From Candidatus Brocadia sapporoensis (GTDB lineage: Bacteria; Planctomycetota; Brocadiia; Brocadiales; Brocadiaceae): 37,017 nt of DNA. This document shows, piece by piece, positions 16,162 to 25,160 of the stretch; positions within the stretch are counted from its first letter, which is position 1; the number at the start of each line of letters is the position of its first letter. The stretch covers positions 1 through 37,017 of the forward strand of contig NZ_MJUW02000075.1 in the NCBI RefSeq assembly GCF_001753675.2, given 5' to 3'. The position numbers were made by a program, and so were the translations under genes. The notes under the pieces were generated by a model. That model was given only the letters and a program-made list of their open reading frames with translations. It ran no database searches and was not told the DNA's origin.

Positions 16162-17553
16162 GACATTCACATCTTTAATGATATTCTCCGTTTCATGTCT
16201 CTTTGCCTCTAGTCCCTGGCTTTTTGTTACGGGGTAGATTTCGGCTTCCCTTAAACGCTTGAAGCGTTCTGGCAGATGTGCCAAATTATGTGTTGCGGTG
16301 ATTTGGATTTCGTGAATCGTTGGAATATTGTAACATGTCTTACCATTTTTTATAACTGGCATTAAAAGGGGTTTTCCCTGCAAATTTTCATCTTCAAGCC
16401 CGATCACATCATTTACAAAATTGCCGGTTTTATCCAGAGTTCGATATACCTGCTTCTTACAGGGATACGTAAGTTTATCTTCACTGAATTTCATTTTTGG
16501 GATAACTTTCCCATTATGTTCCTGTTCAACTAACTTATAGATACCACCCAATGCGGGAGCATCCTTTGATGTTACCATTTCAGTACCAACACCGAAAGAA
16601 TCAATGGGCGCACCATCTTTTAATAAATTATCAATATGGTCTTCATTCAAATCGCCACTAGCAACGATTTTGACATGTTGCAACCCTTCGTTGTCCAAAA
16701 TCCTTCGCACTTCCTTGCTGAGCTCCAGTAAGTCTCCGCTATCAATACGGACACCTTTCAGCTTCTTACCAATCGTAGCTGCATGCCTTGCCCCAATTAA
16801 GGTATCATACGTATCAATAAGAAGAGTAGTATTGTCCGGAAATATTTCATGGAATTTCCGAAAGGAATCTTGCTCGTTCTCAAATGCCATGACCCACGAA
16901 TGGGCGATAGTCCCTACTGCCGGTATGTCCAACTCATAAGCTGCAAATACGTTGGAAGTACCCTTGCATCCACCGATATAACACGACCTTGCCGCAAGTA
17001 TACCTGCCTGTGGACCATGGGCACGACGTGTGCCAAAATCAACAACCTCATGTCCTTGGGCTGCAGACACGACTCTCGACGCCTTTGTTGCTATAGATGT
17101 CTGAAAGTTGATTAACGAAAGAAGATAGGCCTCCGCGATCTGCGCCTCAATAAGCGGGGCCGTTACCCGAAGTATGGGTTCATTTGCAAAGGCAAGCGTT
17201 CCTTCGGGCATAGCATAGAGGTTACCGCTGAAAGTAAAATTTTTCAGATATTCAAAGAATTTTTGACTTACCTGGTTAAAGATGGGTAATTGTTGTAAAA
17301 ATTGAATAGCCTCCGGCGAAAATGCTATATGAGTAAGATAGTGCAGTACTTGCTCCAGCCCTGCTGTGACTAGATAAGAACGATTTTTCGGCAAATGACG
17401 AATGGATAATTCGAAGGTGGCAGTATCATCCATTCTCTGCTCAAAATATCCTGCAGCCATCGTGAGTTGATAAAGATCGGTAACAAGACCGAGTGAATTT
17501 TCAGGTAAGAAAAGAGACTTTGGTACAGCCATATGCAGATATTTAGCTAACAT
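16120..17553 (-). CDS. pncB: Nicotinate phosphoribosyltransferase
   Basis: Preiss-Handler salvage: nicotinate plus PRPP gives nicotinate mononucleotide. The 477-aa protein has LVTDLYQLTMAAGYFE at the start, DFGTRRAHG, the His in GTIAHSWVMAFENE that is phosphorylated in the family, and the phosphate-binding region IDTYDT through GVRIDSGDL and FGVGTEM. This matches the longer bacterial/eukaryotic NAPRT type. The start at 17553 has no ribosome-binding site, and Met8 (17532) is an alternative. The C-terminus runs 42 nt into the convergent deacetylase gene. The product can feed NadE, encoded nearby. Confidence 0.92.
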   Translation of the reverse strand: MLAKYLHMAVPKSLFLPENSLGLVTDLYQLTMAAGYFEQRMDDTATFELSIRHLPKNRSYLVTAGLEQVLHYLTHIAFSPEAIQFLQQLPIFNQVSQKFFEYLKNFTFSGNLYAMPEGTLAFANEPILRVTAPLIEAQIAEAYLLSLINFQTSIATKASRVVSAAQGHEVVDFGTRRAHGPQAGILAARSCYIGGCKGTSNVFAAYELDIPAVGTIAHSWVMAFENEQDSFRKFHEIFPDNTTLLIDTYDTLIGARHAATIGKKLKGVRIDSGDLLELSKEVRRILDNEGLQHVKIVASGDLNEDHIDNLLKDGAPIDSFGVGTEMVTSKDAPALGGIYKLVEQEHNGKVIPKMKFSEDKLTYPCKKQVYRTLDKTGNFVNDVIGLEDENLQGKPLLMPVIKNGKTCYNIPTIHEIQITATHNLAHLPERFKRLREAEIYPVTKSQGLEAKRHETENIIKDVNVSKRNVFTNKASAY

Positions 17554-17598
17554 TTTTTTACAAATAAAGCGTAATATTACTGCTGAATTCGTTTTGGA

Positions 17599-18351
17599 TC
17601 AAGAAAATGTTGTTGTTGTTTCGGAATAGGCATAAAGGAGCATCGACGAGATTGCAATGGCAGCCGTCTCAACCCTCAGAGTTGAGTTCCCGATAACAAC
17701 AGGCATACAATTCGCTTCCTTTGCCGCTCCAATTTCGTTCTCGGTAAAACCACCTTCCGGCCCTATCATACAAACAATCTTTTTTGCTGACGGATAGTCA
17801 TGCACGAGACTCTTCAATGTCTTTGCATAAGGTTCAATGCAAGCAATGAGAGGAAGATCGAAATGATGAGCATTCTTTACAAGATCAGCAAATGATATAA
17901 TATTTTCGATCCTGGTAATATAATTTCGCTTGCATTGTTTCGATGTCTCAATCACAATCTTCTTCCATCTTTCAATCTTTTCACCCGCAGTGTCACGAAT
18001 ATCTACGACACTTCGCTTGCAAAAGATGGGAATTAACGTCTGGACGCCTAACTCTGCGCATTTTTGAATTAAAAAAGGGGCATGCTTACCTTTCGGGATG
18101 GAAAATGCGATGGTAATATCAACCGGAGATTCTCTGTCAACTGCCCTGGATTGTTCAATAAATAGCTTTACTTTATCGCGTAGAATTTCAGTGACACGAG
18201 CCTGGTATTCAAACCCCTTTCCATCAAAAAGGGTTATTTTCGTCCCCGGTTTTGCTCGTTTTACATGCAGAATGTGATGTGCTTCGCCACCATCAAGCCA
18301 AATTTCCTGCGTTTCCGGAGTATCCGATAGGTAAAAACGATCTTGATGCAT
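17599..18351 (-). CDS. rsmE: 16S rRNA m3U1498 methyltransferase
   Basis: SPOUT-class methyltransferase that methylates U1498 of 16S rRNA. The 250-aa protein has an N-terminal PUA-like domain with GGEAHHILHVKRAKPG, and the C-terminal knot with IGPEGGFTENE and STLRVETAA, both family signatures. The usual LRTETA reads LRVETA. Its ATG follows directly on the stop codon of rnfB with no gap, so the two genes are one transcription unit with coupled translation, a pairing without obvious functional logic. Confidence 0.93.
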   Translation of the reverse strand: MHQDRFYLSDTPETQEIWLDGGEAHHILHVKRAKPGTKITLFDGKGFEYQARVTEILRDKVKLFIEQSRAVDRESPVDITIAFSIPKGKHAPFLIQKCAELGVQTLIPIFCKRSVVDIRDTAGEKIERWKKIVIETSKQCKRNYITRIENIISFADLVKNAHHFDLPLIACIEPYAKTLKSLVHDYPSAKKIVCMIGPEGGFTENEIGAAKEANCMPVVIGNSTLRVETAAIAISSMLLYAYSETTTTFS

Positions 18352-19176
18352 TTAGACGGTTAGGGTATGTTTTGCAAGACTTCGTTCTCTGGCAAAATTG
18401 ATTATGGTGTGATTGGGACAAACCTCAACACATTTTCCGCAGGAAGTACATTTAGGATAATCAATTACTGCAAGGTTGTTTTGTACGTGGATGGCATCGT
18501 ATGGGCATATCTTCTCACACTGTTTACAAGCGATGCAAGAATCCTGACAAATCTTTTTGGCGACGGCACCCTTATCAAGAGATTTGCAACGCACATGTAC
18601 CATTTTTGATGTTGGCACGATACTGATAAGCTTTCTTGGGCACACTGCTGCGCACTTCCCACATGCCGTACACCGTTCTTCAATTACCCGTGGGAGGTTA
18701 TCTTTTCCCATGTACATCGCCTCAAATTTACATGCCTCCACGCAGGTGCCTAAGCCCAGACATCCATAATCACAGCCAAAAAAACCACCGCCAACAATAT
18801 GTGCTGCACGGCAGTCTTTCACACCATGATAGACAAATTTATTTTTTATCCCTCGTGCATGGCACATAACAACGGCAACGGCCCGCTCCCTGCCTTCAAA
18901 CTTGACACCCATGATGCTTGCCGTAAGCTCGGCTACTTCATTTTGACCCACCGTACAACCAGTTACCAGCGCCTTGCCCTCTACTACGGCCTGGGCAAAA
19001 CCACTACAACCCGGTTGACCGCATGCGCCACAATTTGCGCCAGGAAGTATTTCGTTAATACTATCAATCCGCGGGTCGACTTTAACGGCAAATTTATCTG
19101 AGGCAATGGCCAGACCAACTCCAAAGATCATGCCTAAAATGACGAGTGTAATGGTTGCGCCAAGAACTAATTCCAT
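18352..19176 (-). CDS. rnfB: RnfB-type polyferredoxin, no other rnf genes nearby
   Basis: A 274-aa iron-sulfur protein of the RnfB family, the electron-input subunit of the Rnf ferredoxin:NAD oxidoreductase. One N-terminal membrane segment comes first, then the Fe-S domain CGACGQPGCSGFA. A Cys-rich middle follows (DCRAAHIVGGGFFGCDYGC), then ferredoxin-type sites ERCTACGKCAAVCP, SCIACKQCEKICP and KCTSCGKCVEVCP. The ATG at 19176 is preferred over a TTG at 19188. rnfA, C, D, E and G are all absent here. It may serve an Rnf complex encoded elsewhere or work alone as a membrane-bound electron hub. The 245 bases upstream hold only short open stretches with no recognisable gene. Confidence 0.88.
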   Translation of the reverse strand: MELVLGATITLVILGMIFGVGLAIASDKFAVKVDPRIDSINEILPGANCGACGQPGCSGFAQAVVEGKALVTGCTVGQNEVAELTASIMGVKFEGRERAVAVVMCHARGIKNKFVYHGVKDCRAAHIVGGGFFGCDYGCLGLGTCVEACKFEAMYMGKDNLPRVIEERCTACGKCAAVCPRKLISIVPTSKMVHVRCKSLDKGAVAKKICQDSCIACKQCEKICPYDAIHVQNNLAVIDYPKCTSCGKCVEVCPNHTIINFARERSLAKHTLTV

Positions 19177-19421
19177 GTGATTTTCCAAAAAATTATTTAT
19201 TAAAAAATATCAATCGAAAAGGCAACCTAATCAAATACATTTTTAGAATTTGTTTCCAATCCTTCTAATACTTTAAACTTTATGATTCCTTCTTTTTTCC
19301 ACCGTATCCTGAAGAGCAGGCGGGGGAGATGTTGTTTCCATCGTTATCCTTCTTCAGGCATAAAGGCGGTTGTCAATTATCCCGTATCTTTTTAACATAA
19401 AAAATCATGAAATTAGTTCCG

Positions 19422-21098
19422 TTATGCCATAGTTCCGATCATCATTCTATGAATCGCCTGTCCGGCCGGAACCATTGGGAAGACATTTTCGTTTGGATCA
19501 ATCCTGAAATCCATAATAACAGGACCTTGTATAGAAAACGCCTTTTCTATCGTTGGCCGCACATCTTTCTTTTCTTCTACTAAAAATCCAGCGGCACCAT
19601 ATGCCTCTGCCAGCTTGACAAAATCCGGATTGCCATTCAAATGGACACACGAATACCGTTTACTAAAAAAAAGTTCTTGCCACTGCCGCACCATACCCAG
19701 ATAACCGTTATTGAGTACGACTATTTTCACAGGGATATTCAAACGAACTGCGGTGCTCAACTCCTGGATGTTCATTTGAATACTGCCATCACCGGCTATG
19801 TCCACTACTATTTTATCTGGGCATCCTAATTGTGCACCAATCGCCGCCGGGAAACCGTAACCCATCGTACCCAATCCGCCGGAAGATAGAAAGGTGCGGG
19901 GTTTAGTGTAGGTAAAAAATTGGGCTGCCCACATCTGATTTTGTCCTACCTCGGTTGTGATAATTGCGTTCCCCTTTGCTATTTCACAAATTTGCTCAAT
20001 CACATACTGTGGTTTAATAACGCTATCCGCGTTATTGTAAGACAAGGGATTCTTTTCTTTCCAGGAATTAATTTTTTGAAACCATTCTTTTCTCTCAACA
20101 AAACGGATGTGTTTTATGAGTTCTTGCAAGATGTTATTTGCGTCACCCACAACGGGAATATCTACTTTAATACTCTTGCTGATAGATGCAGGGTCAATGT
20201 CTATATGAATAATTTTTGCATGTGGGGCAAATTCATCAATCTTCCCCGTAATACGGTCGTCAAATCTTGCTCCGATTGCCAGCAGTACATCAGATTCAGT
20301 TACAGCAAAATTCGCATACGCAGTGCCATGCATCCCCAACATCCCCAGAGATAAATGATGGTCTTCGGGGAATCCTCCGAGACCCATCAGGGTAGTAGTT
20401 ACGGGAAGATTTCCTTTTTCTGCAAGCTCAAGCAATGCCTTCGAGCATTCTGAGGCAATAATCCCCCCTCCCGTATAAACAACAGGCTGCTTTGCGCTAT
20501 TAACAACTTCAGCGGCAATATTAATTTGACGAATATTGCCCTCATATCGGGGTTTATACCCGGGCAGTTCCACTTCGGTTGGTATTACTTCTTCACACTT
20601 TTCCATGGTAACATCAACAGGCAGATCGATTAATACAGGCCCTCGTCTTCCGGTATTTGCTATATAAAACGCCTCTTTTACCGTTCTCGCAAGGTCTTTA
20701 ATATCCTTTACAAGATAGCTGTGTTTTGTTATGGAACGCGTGATACCGATCGTATCCGCTTCCTGAAAAGCATCGTTTCCGATAAGAAATGTTTTAACTT
20801 GACCGGTTATTGCCACCATAGGGATAGAATCCATATAGGCCGTTGCAATTGCGGTAACCAGATTCGTTGCGCCAGGACCTGACGTAACAAGACAAACACC
20901 AACCCTGCCCGTAGCTCTTGCATATCCGTCTGCTGCATGACCCGCACCCTGTTCGTGTCTGGTTAAGATGAACTTTATTGGAGAATCGAATAATGCATCA
21001 AATAAGGGTAAAACAGCACCGCCGGGAATTCCAAAAACAAACTCGACCCCTTCCCTTATTAACGCATCTACTAAAATTTGTGAACCAGTTTTAATCAT
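19422..21098 (-). CDS. ilvB: Acetolactate synthase large subunit
   Basis: ThDP-dependent enzyme making acetolactate or acetohydroxybutyrate, the first common step of branched-chain amino acid synthesis. The 558-aa length suits the biosynthetic type. Visible features: catalytic Glu in TRHEQGAGHAADGYAR, the FAD-region GMLGMHGTAYAN, and the ThDP/Mg motif GDGSIQMN ending in LNNGYLGMVRQWQ. The GMVRQWQ stretch is characteristic of anabolic enzymes. The regulatory subunit gene ilvN does not follow, which is unusual, and ilvC is not adjacent either. About 200 bases upstream, between it and spoVG, hold no gene. The start is ATG at 21098. Confidence 0.94.
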   Translation of the reverse strand: MIKTGSQILVDALIREGVEFVFGIPGGAVLPLFDALFDSPIKFILTRHEQGAGHAADGYARATGRVGVCLVTSGPGATNLVTAIATAYMDSIPMVAITGQVKTFLIGNDAFQEADTIGITRSITKHSYLVKDIKDLARTVKEAFYIANTGRRGPVLIDLPVDVTMEKCEEVIPTEVELPGYKPRYEGNIRQINIAAEVVNSAKQPVVYTGGGIIASECSKALLELAEKGNLPVTTTLMGLGGFPEDHHLSLGMLGMHGTAYANFAVTESDVLLAIGARFDDRITGKIDEFAPHAKIIHIDIDPASISKSIKVDIPVVGDANNILQELIKHIRFVERKEWFQKINSWKEKNPLSYNNADSVIKPQYVIEQICEIAKGNAIITTEVGQNQMWAAQFFTYTKPRTFLSSGGLGTMGYGFPAAIGAQLGCPDKIVVDIAGDGSIQMNIQELSTAVRLNIPVKIVVLNNGYLGMVRQWQELFFSKRYSCVHLNGNPDFVKLAEAYGAAGFLVEEKKDVRPTIEKAFSIQGPVIMDFRIDPNENVFPMVPAGQAIHRMMIGTMA

Positions 21099-21297
21099 GG
21101 ATTTACCCTACGAGAAACCTCATTGTTAAATAGAAAACATTGAACTTAGAGAAACAGCACTCTTGGATAAGCAGCGCTTTCTAAAAGGTATGCTTACGAG
21201 GGAAGAGCACAAATTTTGAAAAGCAACCAGTATCTTTGATTAAACAAACATCTGATATGAAAACCGGGAGAACAAATTATTTTAGGAATTATGTCCT

Positions 21298-21765
21298 TTA
21301 TGTATCACTTTTTTCCGATTCTAAGTCCTCACGGAAATCATCGTAATCGATGTCTTCCATATCCTCATATTTTGGAGGTTTATAACCTGGTTTCTTAGAT
21401 TTTTCTACCTCTTCACGAAAAGCAGTGATCACCTTTTCCTGTATCTGCTCCCTGCAGCTTGAATTTATTGGGTGGGCTGTGTCTGCGTGTAATTTCAACC
21501 TGCCTGCACCTCTGGAAGCACGTTTTTCATTCAATTTAGTACCGCAATCGTTACAGTACTGTGCCATTAAATGATTTTTACCCCCACATTTGGGGCATCT
21601 ATCTGTGAGTTTCCGGCTGGGCATAGCTACAAACACCCCTTTGTGTCCTTCGATAACCTTTAGATCTCTTACGACAAAATCATCGTCGATCGTAATGCTA
21701 CAAAATGCCTGCAGTCTGTTTTTTTTACCTTCTGTTAACTTTACCCTGACCTCGGTAATATTCAC
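21298..21765 (-). CDS. spoVG: SpoVG-family RNA/DNA-binding protein with zinc ribbon
   Basis: SpoVG is a small nucleic-acid-binding regulator. The N-terminal 55 residues match it closely: NITEVRVKLTE, FCSITIDDDFVVRDLKVIEG and FVAMPSRKL. A zinc ribbon follows directly (CPKCGGKNHLMAQYCNDCG), then a charged, acidic tail. Classical SpoVG ends at about 97 aa without a ribbon, so this 155-aa form is an extended version. I chose the GTG at 21765, preceded by AAGGGGG and where the family starts. The ATG at 21786 has no ribosome-binding site. It follows ispE by 60 nt, the ispE-spoVG association known from Firmicutes. It is not evidence of sporulation. Confidence 0.85.
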   Translation of the reverse strand: MNITEVRVKLTEGKKNRLQAFCSITIDDDFVVRDLKVIEGHKGVFVAMPSRKLTDRCPKCGGKNHLMAQYCNDCGTKLNEKRASRGAGRLKLHADTAHPINSSCREQIQEKVITAFREEVEKSKKPGYKPPKYEDMEDIDYDDFREDLESEKSDT

Positions 21766-21825
21766 CGTTTCCCCCTTCCTCTTCATTTAGCATTGTCATT
21801 GAAATCGCTGGTTACCACAAACACA

Positions 21826-22674
21826 TTACCAATTCCAAGCATTTTTATTTTTTTTTTCGATTTCCTTCGAATCTCTTTCTCCTCTGCATAAACCATATAA
21901 TGCCGACCCACTCCCTGATAAAAGTATGCCACAAAAACCAAGCTTTGCCAATGTTTTTTTTATTTTCTCAATCTCCGGATAGAGCCGAAAAACAACATCT
22001 TCCAACCGGTTATGCAAACTAGCCCCCAATTTCTCTGGACTTCCTGAATCTAACGATTGCAGAAAAACCCTAACATCTTTCAAATTTTTTGTCAAGACAA
22101 ATTTAAAATTTTTGTACACCGTTGCGGTGCTTACTTCAAACCTTGGATAAACTACAACATAATGATAGGGCGTCTGCAAATTATGTGGGATAATCACATC
22201 CCCTCTTCCTTTGCATATTGCAGTATTTCCCAAGACAAAAAAGGGGGTATCGGAACCTAATTTTTCAGCCAATGACAATAATTTTGCATCATCGTATCCC
22301 ACCCGCCATAGTTTATTTAATCCAAATAAGGTAGCAACCGCGTCACTACTTCCACCGCCAAGCCCTGCACCGACGGGAATTCTTTTATCTAAATAAATTT
22401 TTACGCCTCTGAAAATTCCCGATTCTCTCTGAAAGAGGCGGGCAGCTTTTAAAACAAGGTTATCTTCGCCAACGCTAAGTGTGGAATTCGAGCAGGTAAG
22501 CTCAATGTCTTCATTACGGTCTTCCATATGAATATAATCATAAAGACTAATTTCCTGCATAACCGTCTCAATTTCATGATAACCGTCCTGGCGTTTACCC
22601 AATATTTCAAGAAAAAGATTAATCTTTGCAGGCGCTGCTATTTTTATCTTCCCCTGTTCTTCCCAATATTTCAT
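21826..22674 (-). CDS. ispE: 4-diphosphocytidyl-2-C-methyl-D-erythritol kinase
   Basis: GHMP kinase of the MEP isoprenoid pathway. It supplies precursors for quinones and, in this organism, perhaps hopanoids. The 282-aa protein shows APAKINLFLEILGKRQDGYHEI-type start motifs, the ATP loop PVGAGLGGGSSDA and GILLSGSGSALYGLC near the end. It begins 11 nt after rsmD with AGGA upstream and is followed by spoVG. Complete and normal in length. Confidence 0.94.
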   Translation of the reverse strand: MKYWEEQGKIKIAAPAKINLFLEILGKRQDGYHEIETVMQEISLYDYIHMEDRNEDIELTCSNSTLSVGEDNLVLKAARLFQRESGIFRGVKIYLDKRIPVGAGLGGGSSDAVATLFGLNKLWRVGYDDAKLLSLAEKLGSDTPFFVLGNTAICKGRGDVIIPHNLQTPYHYVVVYPRFEVSTATVYKNFKFVLTKNLKDVRVFLQSLDSGSPEKLGASLHNRLEDVVFRLYPEIEKIKKTLAKLGFCGILLSGSGSALYGLCRGERDSKEIEKKNKNAWNW

Positions 22675-22685
22675 AACGAATGTTC

Positions 22686-23297
22686 CTATTGAATTGCATT
22701 TCTAAAAAAAGAAATTTGTGTATCACCGTACGTTCTGGTATCGAATACTTCTAAAACGGGCACTTTTGGCGTCTGTTCATAATCCGTTTTCCTATGTTGT
22801 AACATAATCAAACCGCCCGGGAGGAGTATGTGTTTCTGGTATAAAGAGGAAAATACGGTCAAGAGATTATCTCTATATGATTTTTTTTCAAGGAACGGAT
22901 ATGGCGGGCTGGCAAAAATTACATCAATGATGACATGATTTTTCTCAAGATATGGCGTGATTTCAAATACATCGTAAGGCAACACCCATGCCTTCGTTTG
23001 AAGCTTTGTCTGCTCAAGGTTTTTTTTAATGATCTGAAGAGCCTGTCTGTCGTTCTCTATAAAAATACAGGATTCTGCACCACGGCTCAATGCCTCTATT
23101 CCGATCGCACCTGTACCTGCATACATATCAAGAACCCGGCTGTCAGGAATAACACCGGCGAGGATATTGAACAAAGATTCTTTTACCCTGTCTGGTATAG
23201 GTCTTGTCTTGCTTCCTTTTACGGAGCTGAGATGTATCCCCTTTGCACTACCCGCAATTACCCGCACAATTGTATATGAGCTTATTTTCCCTGGCAC
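22686..23297 (-). CDS. rsmD: 16S rRNA guanine-966 N2-methyltransferase (RsmD family)
   Basis: Class I SAM methyltransferase of 203 aa. It has the RsmD start VRVIAGSAKG, TRPIPDRVKESLFNIL, and motif I LDMYAGTGAIGIEALSRGA. The catalytic motif IV, usually DPPY or DPPF, reads SPPY (FASPPYPF). Ser occurs at this place in some N6/N2 methyltransferases, so activity is likely but not certain. The start appears to be a GTG at 23297 without a good ribosome-binding site. It is first in the rsmD-ispE-spoVG unit. Confidence 0.88.
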   Translation of the reverse strand: MPGKISSYTIVRVIAGSAKGIHLSSVKGSKTRPIPDRVKESLFNILAGVIPDSRVLDMYAGTGAIGIEALSRGAESCIFIENDRQALQIIKKNLEQTKLQTKAWVLPYDVFEITPYLEKNHVIIDVIFASPPYPFLEKKSYRDNLLTVFSSLYQKHILLPGGLIMLQHRKTDYEQTPKVPVLEVFDTRTYGDTQISFFRNAIQ

Positions 23298-23943
23298 CCA
23301 TTTTCGATGATAAGCCGATTTACCGAGTAATCAAGATTGTTAAATTATGGTGCTAAATAACCGACTCGATAAAGGCTGTCGTGAACGCAAAAAGAAGGTT
23401 GCATTGCGAGCACATTCGCATTGCTCCGTGTAAACCCCGCGAAGTAATTCAGGCACAGGAGATTACTTCTGGCTGTCATCCCCGCAAGGACACTTGTATG
23501 CAAACGTTTCGTTACCTTTATTATAAGATTTCTTTTTGTTTGCATATAATTATGAAACATGATAAGACTATTTCCTACACAAGTCAATTCCAAATTCTAT
23601 GTTGACATAGTTATATTTTATACTTTATAATTCCACTTTTCTACAGCGCTGTACGGTTAGAAATTTGCTCGTACGGTTTTTGCTATACCCGAATGCTTTT
23701 CGTGGGTATCCAGTGAATCCTGAACTTCCTGGATTTCCGCTAAAAACATGCGGGAATAACATCTCGAGAGCAATAAAACAAGACATGCAAATTTTTAACC
23801 GGACAGCACTGACTTTTCTACGGCATTTTTTACTTGTCCCAATGTTTTGCGCAGTCATGTTCTCAATATGCTGATTGCAAACGGATCAAGGGAAGAATCA
23901 AAGGAAGAAATCGAAAAGGCATCAATATTAAGGTAGAGTAATT
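23298..23943. other. Long gene-free stretch between rsmD and prfB
   Basis: About 645 bases with no supportable gene, and with promoters for both divergent genes presumably inside. It holds the MITE-like element at 23644-23811. It also has a short inverted repeat, GAAGTAAT at about 23439 with ATTACTTC near 23461, beside CTGTCATCCCCGC; this looks like another worn dispersed repeat. The short open frames here are chance products of the repeats. Confidence 0.6.
23635..23820. mobile_element. 168-bp MITE-like element with 9-bp target duplication
   Basis: Terminal inverted repeats of 25 bp match at 22 positions: 23644-23668 and 23787-23811, tips CAG-GCTGT-CGGTTA. They are flanked by an exact 9-bp direct repeat, ACTTTTCTA, at 23635-23643 and 23812-23820. 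The interior (118 bp) codes for nothing. It contains a smaller hairpin, CCGC-TAAAAACAT-GCGG (about 23737-23753). The arrangement is what a non-autonomous transposon leaves. The parent IS family cannot be named from these ends. Confidence 0.75.
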
Positions 23944-25051
23944 ATGATTAGCAATAAAGAAAAGGAGTTAACGCCCTTACGAGAACGGTTACTTCACCTG
24001 AGGGACTCTCTTTGACCTGGAAAATAAAGAAAAAGAACGATCCGCCTTGGAGGAACAATTCTCTTCCCCAACCTTTTGGGAAAACAAGGAAAAGGCACAG
24101 CACACGATCAGGAAGTTAAAGTCACTCAAAGGAATTATACTACCTCTTCAGGAAATGCTAAAGACGCTTGATGATATCGAGTGTTTATCTCTGCTTGCAG
24201 AAGAAGCGCAGGATGAGCAGACTGAAACTGAAGTTATCAGAGATATAAAATCCTTTCAACAGAAACTAGAGAAGTTTGAATTGAGAACACTGCTTGGTGA
24301 ATCACACGACCATTGCAGTGCTTATTTAAGTATTTACGCAGGAGCCGGCGGGACAGAGTCATGTGATTGGGTATCAATATTGTTTCGCATGTATAGCCGT
24401 TGGATAGAAAAAAGTGGTTATACCCAATCACTTATTGACGTGTTACCAGGCGAAGAGGCCGGAATTAAAAGAATTACCGTCCTCGTAAAGGGTGACTATG
24501 TGTATGGTTACTTAAAATCTGAAATTGGCGTGCATCGGTTGGTACGAATTTCTCCCTTTGATGCAAATGCAAGAAGGCACACATCGTTTGCAGCGGTCGA
24601 TGTGCTTCCGGAGATTGAGGAGGAAGAAGAAATTGAGATTAGCGAAAATGAGTTACGGGTAGATACCTACCGTGCATCCGGGGCCGGCGGCCAGCATGTA
24701 AATAAAACTTCATCAGCCGTTCGGTTAACTCACATCCCTACGGGGATCGTCGTTCAATGCCAGAGCGAGCGCTCACAGCACCAGAATCGCCGAATGGCCT
24801 TAAGTATGTTAAAGGCAAAGATGTATCAGATAAAAGAAAAGGAAAAGGAGAAGGAACTTTCCGCTGCTTATGATGAGAAAGGAGAAATTGCCTGGGGACA
24901 TCAAATCCGCTCCTATGTATTACAGCCCTATTCGCTCGTGAAGGATTTGCGCACCGACAAAGAAACCGGCAACACCCAAGCCGTATTGGATGGTGAAATT
25001 GACGAGTTTATGGCAGCGTACCTGAAATGGAGAATAACGAAAGTTCATTAA
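23944..25051 (+). CDS. prfB: Peptide chain release factor 2, with programmed +1 frameshift
   Basis: Release factor for UGA and UAA. The gene is read as 23944-24012, then +1 from 24014 to 25051, giving 368 aa. The first 23 codons end in CTT TGA C, the classical RF2 slippery site, with AGGG six nt before CTT as the internal Shine-Dalgarno-like signal. Low RF2 lets ribosomes shift past the UGA, so the gene autoregulates. The SPF codon-recognition tripeptide lies in VRISPFDANARRHTS, and the catalytic GGQ in GAGGQHVNKTSSAVR. RBS AAGGTAGAG precedes the ATG. It is the only factor here that would compete with selenocysteine at UGA. Complete. Confidence 0.96.
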
Positions 25052-25109
25052 CGTTTATGACAATTTCAAGAGAAAGTTTGTAACGTAGGTATTTATTCCT
25101 TGCTCAATG

Positions 25110-25124
25110 CCGGCGAAGAGCCGG
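25110..25124 (+). other. Small hairpin in the glyA leader
   Basis: CCGGC-GAAGA-GCCGG, a perfect 5-bp stem 36 nt before the glyA start. No U-run follows, so it is not a usual terminator, and no riboswitch class is recognisable. Confidence 0.3.
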
Positions 25125-25160
25125 TAGGCTGGAAAACACATTTAAAAGGATAAGCAAATT

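Noticed and set aside
19189-19421. Possible small gene between ilvB and rnfB (a minus-strand open stretch ending LEGLETNSKNVFD)
   Set aside because: No usable start codon in frame and no recognisable family; too short to support.
23665-23874. Short open frame across the MITE-like element
   Set aside because: It runs through the terminal repeat and internal hairpins, has no ribosome-binding site and resembles no protein; explained by the repeat.
23944-24015. prfB as a broken gene because of the early in-frame TGA
   Set aside because: The stop sits in the exact CTT TGA C slippery context with an upstream AGGG, and the +1 frame continues the RF2 protein at once. This is programmed frameshifting.
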